From Chrysochromulina tobinii (lineage: Eukaryota; Haptophyta; Prymnesiales; Chrysochromulinaceae), in the NCBI GenBank assembly GCA_001275005.1, contig JWZX01003312.1:1-43482 (forward strand): DNA of 43,482 nt. Reading direction: 5' to 3'. The notes beneath the pieces were generated by a model. It worked only from the letters and a program-made list of their open reading frames with translations. It was not told the DNA's origin and searched no databases. Shown in pieces: positions 41,101 through 43,482 of this stretch. The translations under genes were made by a program, and so were the position numbers. Every line of letters begins with the position of its first letter. The stretch's first letter is position 1.

Positions 41101-43482
41101 GGCCGCACCGCCGCGTTCCACATTGCACCGGCTACCTACTTGAACGCGAGCACGCTGCTATGCGCGTCGCCCGCGCGCGAGTGGCTCTTCGAGGAGACTG
41201 TTCTACCCATGACGGAAGACCTCTATCTCGGCTTCGACCCGGCGTTGCTAGTGCCGCTGCCGCACGTGGCGACGGGCCCGCTTGAGCTCTATGGGAACGC
41301 CTTTTGGGGGCCGACCTCCCTCGTGCTCACCCCGAGCGCACCCGGCAAGGCGGGTGGCCTGTCCATTGGGCTGCCAAACCCGGAGATGCCCATCACCTCG
41401 ATCAGGCTCCACTACCATGCTGTATTTGGAGGCGACGAGCTGCGGCTTGTAGAGGAAACACTGACCAGCAGCAACAGCAGCAGCGCTGTTGGTGCCACCG
41501 CCCTGGACGCGGTCCTTGCGCAGAATGTCACAAGCGGCGGGCGCGGGATCCACTTCTTCTACGGAGCTGGTGACCTCGAGGTCTTCGACAAGCCGCTCAG
41601 CCACGGCCTTTCACTCATCATGCACACGCGCGCGCCCGATTTGGAACACTCCACGCACAGCCGGCAGCTCTACATGCAGCACGCGACGCTTTACTACGAC
41701 GGGGCGCAGCTGTGGCAGCGGCGCATGAGCGTGCGGCTTCGTACGAACCTGCCCCGCGACCTCATCATTGAGGTGCTCAGGAGTGGGGACAGCCACGGGG
41801 TGACGGTGCGACACGGGGTGACGGTGCGATTTGATGACGAGGCACTTGTGAGCAACCTGGCCGTACCTGGCTGGCTGCCGCAGCCCAGGTGGCGCGTGGG
41901 CGCCACGGCCGCCACTGGGGAGCGCGAGGGCGACCTCCACTCGCTGCGCACGCTCTCCATCATGACGAGGCGCTTGCCGTCAGTGGTACCGGTAGCTCTC
42001 GCCATCTCAACCAACGCGCAGCAGTATACGCACGAGGTGCGCGGCTTCACGTACTTTGGCGGCAGTTACATGGAGGGCCAGGAGCGCTCGCCGCATGCGG
42101 CGCCACTCCACCTGTCGGCTGTCAGCCCATCCTCGGGGCCGATTGCGGGCGCGACCGCCCTCACGGTCACCGGCCAAAACTTCGCGGGCGGCAGCGCGTA
42201 CGTCTGCCGCGTTGGCGCGCAAGAGGTGGCTGCCGAGTTTGTGCCAGCCGCCGGCGAGGAGGCTTGGACTGGCCCCTCGGGCAGCACAGCCCACCCAGCG
42301 GGGAAAATGCTCTGCACCCTGCCCTCAACGTACGGTCCTGGGCAACGTCACGCTGCAGATCGCGCTGGTGTCCGAGCAGTACACGCCCCCCCGTCAATTT
42401 CACTTACCATGGGGAGTCGAGCATCGAGCGCCTCGTGCCAGGTAGCGGGCCCCGGCACGGCGGCACACGGGTGCAGATCAGCGGCGAGATGCTCGAGCTC
42501 GGCTCGCACTACGTGTGCGAGTTCAATGGCTCGCACGTGCCGGCTGCCCTCGCGCCGTCGACAGTGACTGAGTACTTGGACTTCACCCGTTCCAGGTCCG
42601 ACTTCCATCTGTCGCAGGCACTGCGACGGGTGGGCGCACCTCCGCACGACTGCCAACTGTATCACTCGAATGACCGCAGCCAGACTCCGAGCGCTCTACC
42701 AGCCATCGGAGAGAGTCGCGAGCAGCAGAGGGTCGGCGCGGCGCTCGAGGAGTGCCGCAACTCCCCTAATTGCGAGTCCGTCTACTACAACGAGTGCGAC
42801 GTCAGCCCGCATCCACTCTATTTGTGCAGCCGCGCCCTCGGCTTCGAGATGCGCGGACCCCCGCACAATGAGACTCACTGTGCGTTCCACAGACTCGGCT
42901 ACTACCACCGGGCCTACGGCATGCATTGCCTCGGTGCTTACTACGGCGCTTACCCAAGCGTCGAGGCGGCAGTGCAAGCATGCAGCATCGACCCAGGGTG
43001 TGGCGCCGTGTACGACCACCAGTGCGATTCCAGTGCCGGTGACGTCTACCTGTGTCCCAAGGAGACCATGTACGCATACGAGCACGAAGCCTCCCTGGCG
43101 TACACGCCGCCACACCAAGACCGATCGATGCGCGGGTCGTGCCTCTACCTGCGCCCACCCTGGCGCAGCACGCTCACGTGCACGACGCCCGCGGTCGAGA
43201 CAAACTCGACGGGTGCGGTTAGCGTGCGCGTGTCCCTGAACGCGCAGCAGTTCGTGGGCAATGCCTCGGTCGACTTTGTTTTCCACGAGCAGCCGAGCGT
43301 CGCCTCGATCAGCCCGAGGAGCGGCGCGTCCGTGGGCGGCACCCTCGTGAACGTGAGCGGCAGCGGCTTTGCCGACGGCTCGCAGTACACTTGTGCCTTC
43401 GGCTCGTCCGTGGTGGGCGCGACGTTTGTGCCGTCGCTGGGCGTGATTTCGTGCTATGCACCAGCGGGGCTGTACGGCAGCG
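27287..43482 (+). CDS. Giant secreted/surface protein with about 30 TIG (IPT) repeats and nested modules, 3' partial
   Basis: Exons 27287-27416, 27536-30947, 31026-38523 and 38680 to the edge, about 5280 residues so far. ATG 27287 has a good context and starts a signal-peptide-like segment (ISWLLVTAVRLMA); ATG 27239 is an alternative. After an EGF-like unit (CENDCSFHGVC, CECDIGWSGTDC) come TIG/IPT domains marked by PxxGPxxGGTxVxxxG, a Cys pair and (S/A)LNGQQF...FxYY. Other modules sit inside TIG domains: FG-GAP/VCBS repeats (DLDGDGRADLLVG, DADLDGDLDLFVS, DLDGDGDNDLLAI), two EF-hand loops (DANANAQLEPQEL, DLNSDGLLSFDEF), four concanavalin/LamG-like segments and a PAN-like Cys region (about 42640-43160). 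Poly-Gln, poly-Ser and Pro-rich spacers occur. The frame shifts by one base at 42340-42342 (GGG) and again at 42386-42392 (seven C); TIG and Cys motifs continue in the shifted frames. Adhesion or coat function is inferred; no transmembrane end is seen yet. Confidence 0.85.
27417..27535 (+). other. TIG gene intron 1 with (TC)n microsatellite
   Basis: 119 bp, GTACGT...CGCAG, phase 1, joining the signal-peptide exon to the EGF-like unit (LLT then ACENDCSFHG). It carries a CT-rich run at about 27422-27464. No duplicated exon sequence. Confidence 0.8.
28500..28572 (+). repeat. CAG/CCG-rich tract encoding Gln/Pro
   Basis: Encodes an uninterrupted Q/P stretch (QQQQQQPQPQQPPPPQPQPQ) inside the first FG-GAP insertion of the TIG protein; a likely polymorphic linker. 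Confidence 0.8.
29374..29421 (+). repeat. 12-bp tandem repeat, four copies (DGAH)
   Basis: GACGGCGCTCAC three times, then GACGTCGCTCAT, encoding DGAHDGAHDGAHDVAH. Similar units recur at about 29568-29592. Confidence 0.8.
30948..31025 (+). other. TIG gene intron 2, starts with a copy of the next exon
   Basis: 78 bp, GTATGT...TTAG, phase 2. Its first 22 nt match the first 22 nt of the next exon (31026-31047) except at three positions. The rest is relatively AT-rich with TGATTG repeats. Unspliced reading hits TGA at once; splicing gives GEVQDG then YVDEMGAGDGLRLML. Confidence 0.85.
32104..32139 (+). repeat. (AGC)12 microsatellite encoding poly-Ser
   Basis: Twelve perfect AGC codons within a TIG domain loop, followed by a Ser/Asn-rich stretch. 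Confidence 0.9.
33241..33366 (+). repeat. 63-bp perfect tandem duplication
   Basis: 33241-33303 and 33304-33366 are identical; each encodes 21 residues starting AQYSAYFGDAEDD. The lack of any difference shows a very recent event, or an assembly artefact. Confidence 0.9.
36014..36058 (+). repeat. 24-bp tandem duplication containing AG|GT (embryonic intron)
   Basis: CGCTCCTCTCATTCACAGGT recurs 24 bp on. The block 36031-36054 begins GGTGAGTCGC and is bounded by CACAG on both sides, so it looks like a 5' and 3' splice site 24 nt apart. It is in frame and is probably translated (ESLLSFTGESLLSFTGG), since 24 nt is too short for normal splicing. Confidence 0.8.
38524..38679 (+). mobile_element. Composite introner-like intron 3 of the TIG gene
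   Basis: 156 bp, phase 0, GTGCAC...GACAG. Inside it (38572-38613) lies a nearly intact copy of the spliced exon junction: its left half repeats the end of the upstream exon (38502-38522), its right half GTGCGCCTCAATGGGCAGCA repeats the start of the downstream exon with one mismatch. The two remaining parts share ACGGATT, one variable base, then CACTGATTGCACTGA. This reads as two related insertions, each with its own direct repeats. Splicing gives STRLE then VSLNGQQ, the normal TIG strand. Confidence 0.8.
39240..39511 (+). repeat. TIG-domain duplication, copy 1
   Basis: 272 bp that recur at 43211-43482 with about five differences (about 98% identity). All the differences I see are synonymous (for example GTG/GTT, TCG/TCC, GGT/GGC). 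Confidence 0.9.
41794..41829 (+). repeat. 18-bp perfect tandem duplication (HGVTVR)
   Basis: CACGGGGTGACGGTGCGA twice in a row inside a concanavalin-like segment, adding six residues. Confidence 0.9.
43211..43482 (+). repeat. TIG-domain duplication, copy 2, cut by the window edge
   Basis: Second copy of 39240-39511, 3971 bp downstream. The match runs to the last base, so the duplicated block extends beyond the window. Confidence 0.9.

Noticed and set aside
42331-42358. Tiny intron to explain the first TIG frame break
   Set aside because: GTACGG...CTGCAG would be about 29 nt, shorter than any intron here, and would delete conserved GNVTLQ residues.
1-43482. Bacterial or viral origin of the window
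   Set aside because: Spliced genes, myosin, polycystin and filamin repeats show a nuclear eukaryotic genome; no viral structural or replication gene was seen.

Overview
This window is nuclear DNA from a unicellular eukaryote, most likely a marine alga. It is GC-rich and gene-dense, with few short GT-AG introns (63-162 bp). It carries Ser/Pro-rich wall-type membrane proteins, a polycystin channel, a filamin-repeat protein, a myosin, two secretory-pathway glycosyltransferases (GT61, GT47) and a giant TIG/IPT-repeat surface protein. A haptophyte is my first guess and a pelagophyte-like alga the second. No plastid marker, rRNA or tRNA gene is present to settle it.

Layout, left to right: (1) 1-3213, two plus-strand single-pass membrane proteins with Ser/Pro-rich ectodomains, the first cut by the window edge and carrying an EGF-like module; (2) 3542-7603, a filamin-repeat protein; (3) 7951-10437, a probable two-domain glycosyltransferase (PLOD-like plus GT61); (4) 10853-13110, a GT47/exostosin-like protein in four exons; (5) 13306-16523, a polycystin-2/TRPP-like channel in four exons; (6) 17578-23919 on the minus strand, a 2019-residue myosin in four exons; (7) 24109-25177, a probable SPFH/band-7-like membrane protein with one apparent frameshift; (8) 25288-26631, a saccharopine-dehydrogenase-like Rossmann protein; (9) 27287 to the right edge, a giant secreted or surface protein of about 30 TIG-like repeats in which EF-hand, FG-GAP/VCBS, concanavalin-like and PAN-like modules are nested. 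It has two 1-base frame breaks near the right end.

The most striking feature is the introns. Three introns in two unrelated genes on opposite strands (12146-12210, 12357-12419, 19713-19779) end in nearly the same 40-nt core. In each, the intron's 5' part is a copy of the first 16-27 nt of the following exon. This is the structure expected of introners: an element inserted with a target-site duplication, with the 5' splice site taken from the duplication and the 3' splice site supplied by the element. The core also matches the intron 3-exon 4 junction of the GT47 gene (about 12792-12823), so that junction could be its source. A second group (12643-12801, 38524-38679, possibly 30948-31025 and 19459-19592) shares CTGAT/TGATTGC-type repeats, and three of these also copy the downstream exon start. 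Exon-internal tandem repeats that look like embryonic introns (AG|GT...AG|GT) occur at 71-166 and 36031-36054.

The gene set points to a cell with a glycosylated, repeat-rich surface coat (proteins 1, 2 and 9 with enzymes 3 and 4), plus membrane mechanics and cytoskeleton (polycystin, filamin repeats, myosin). The genes are not an operon and any functional link is inference.
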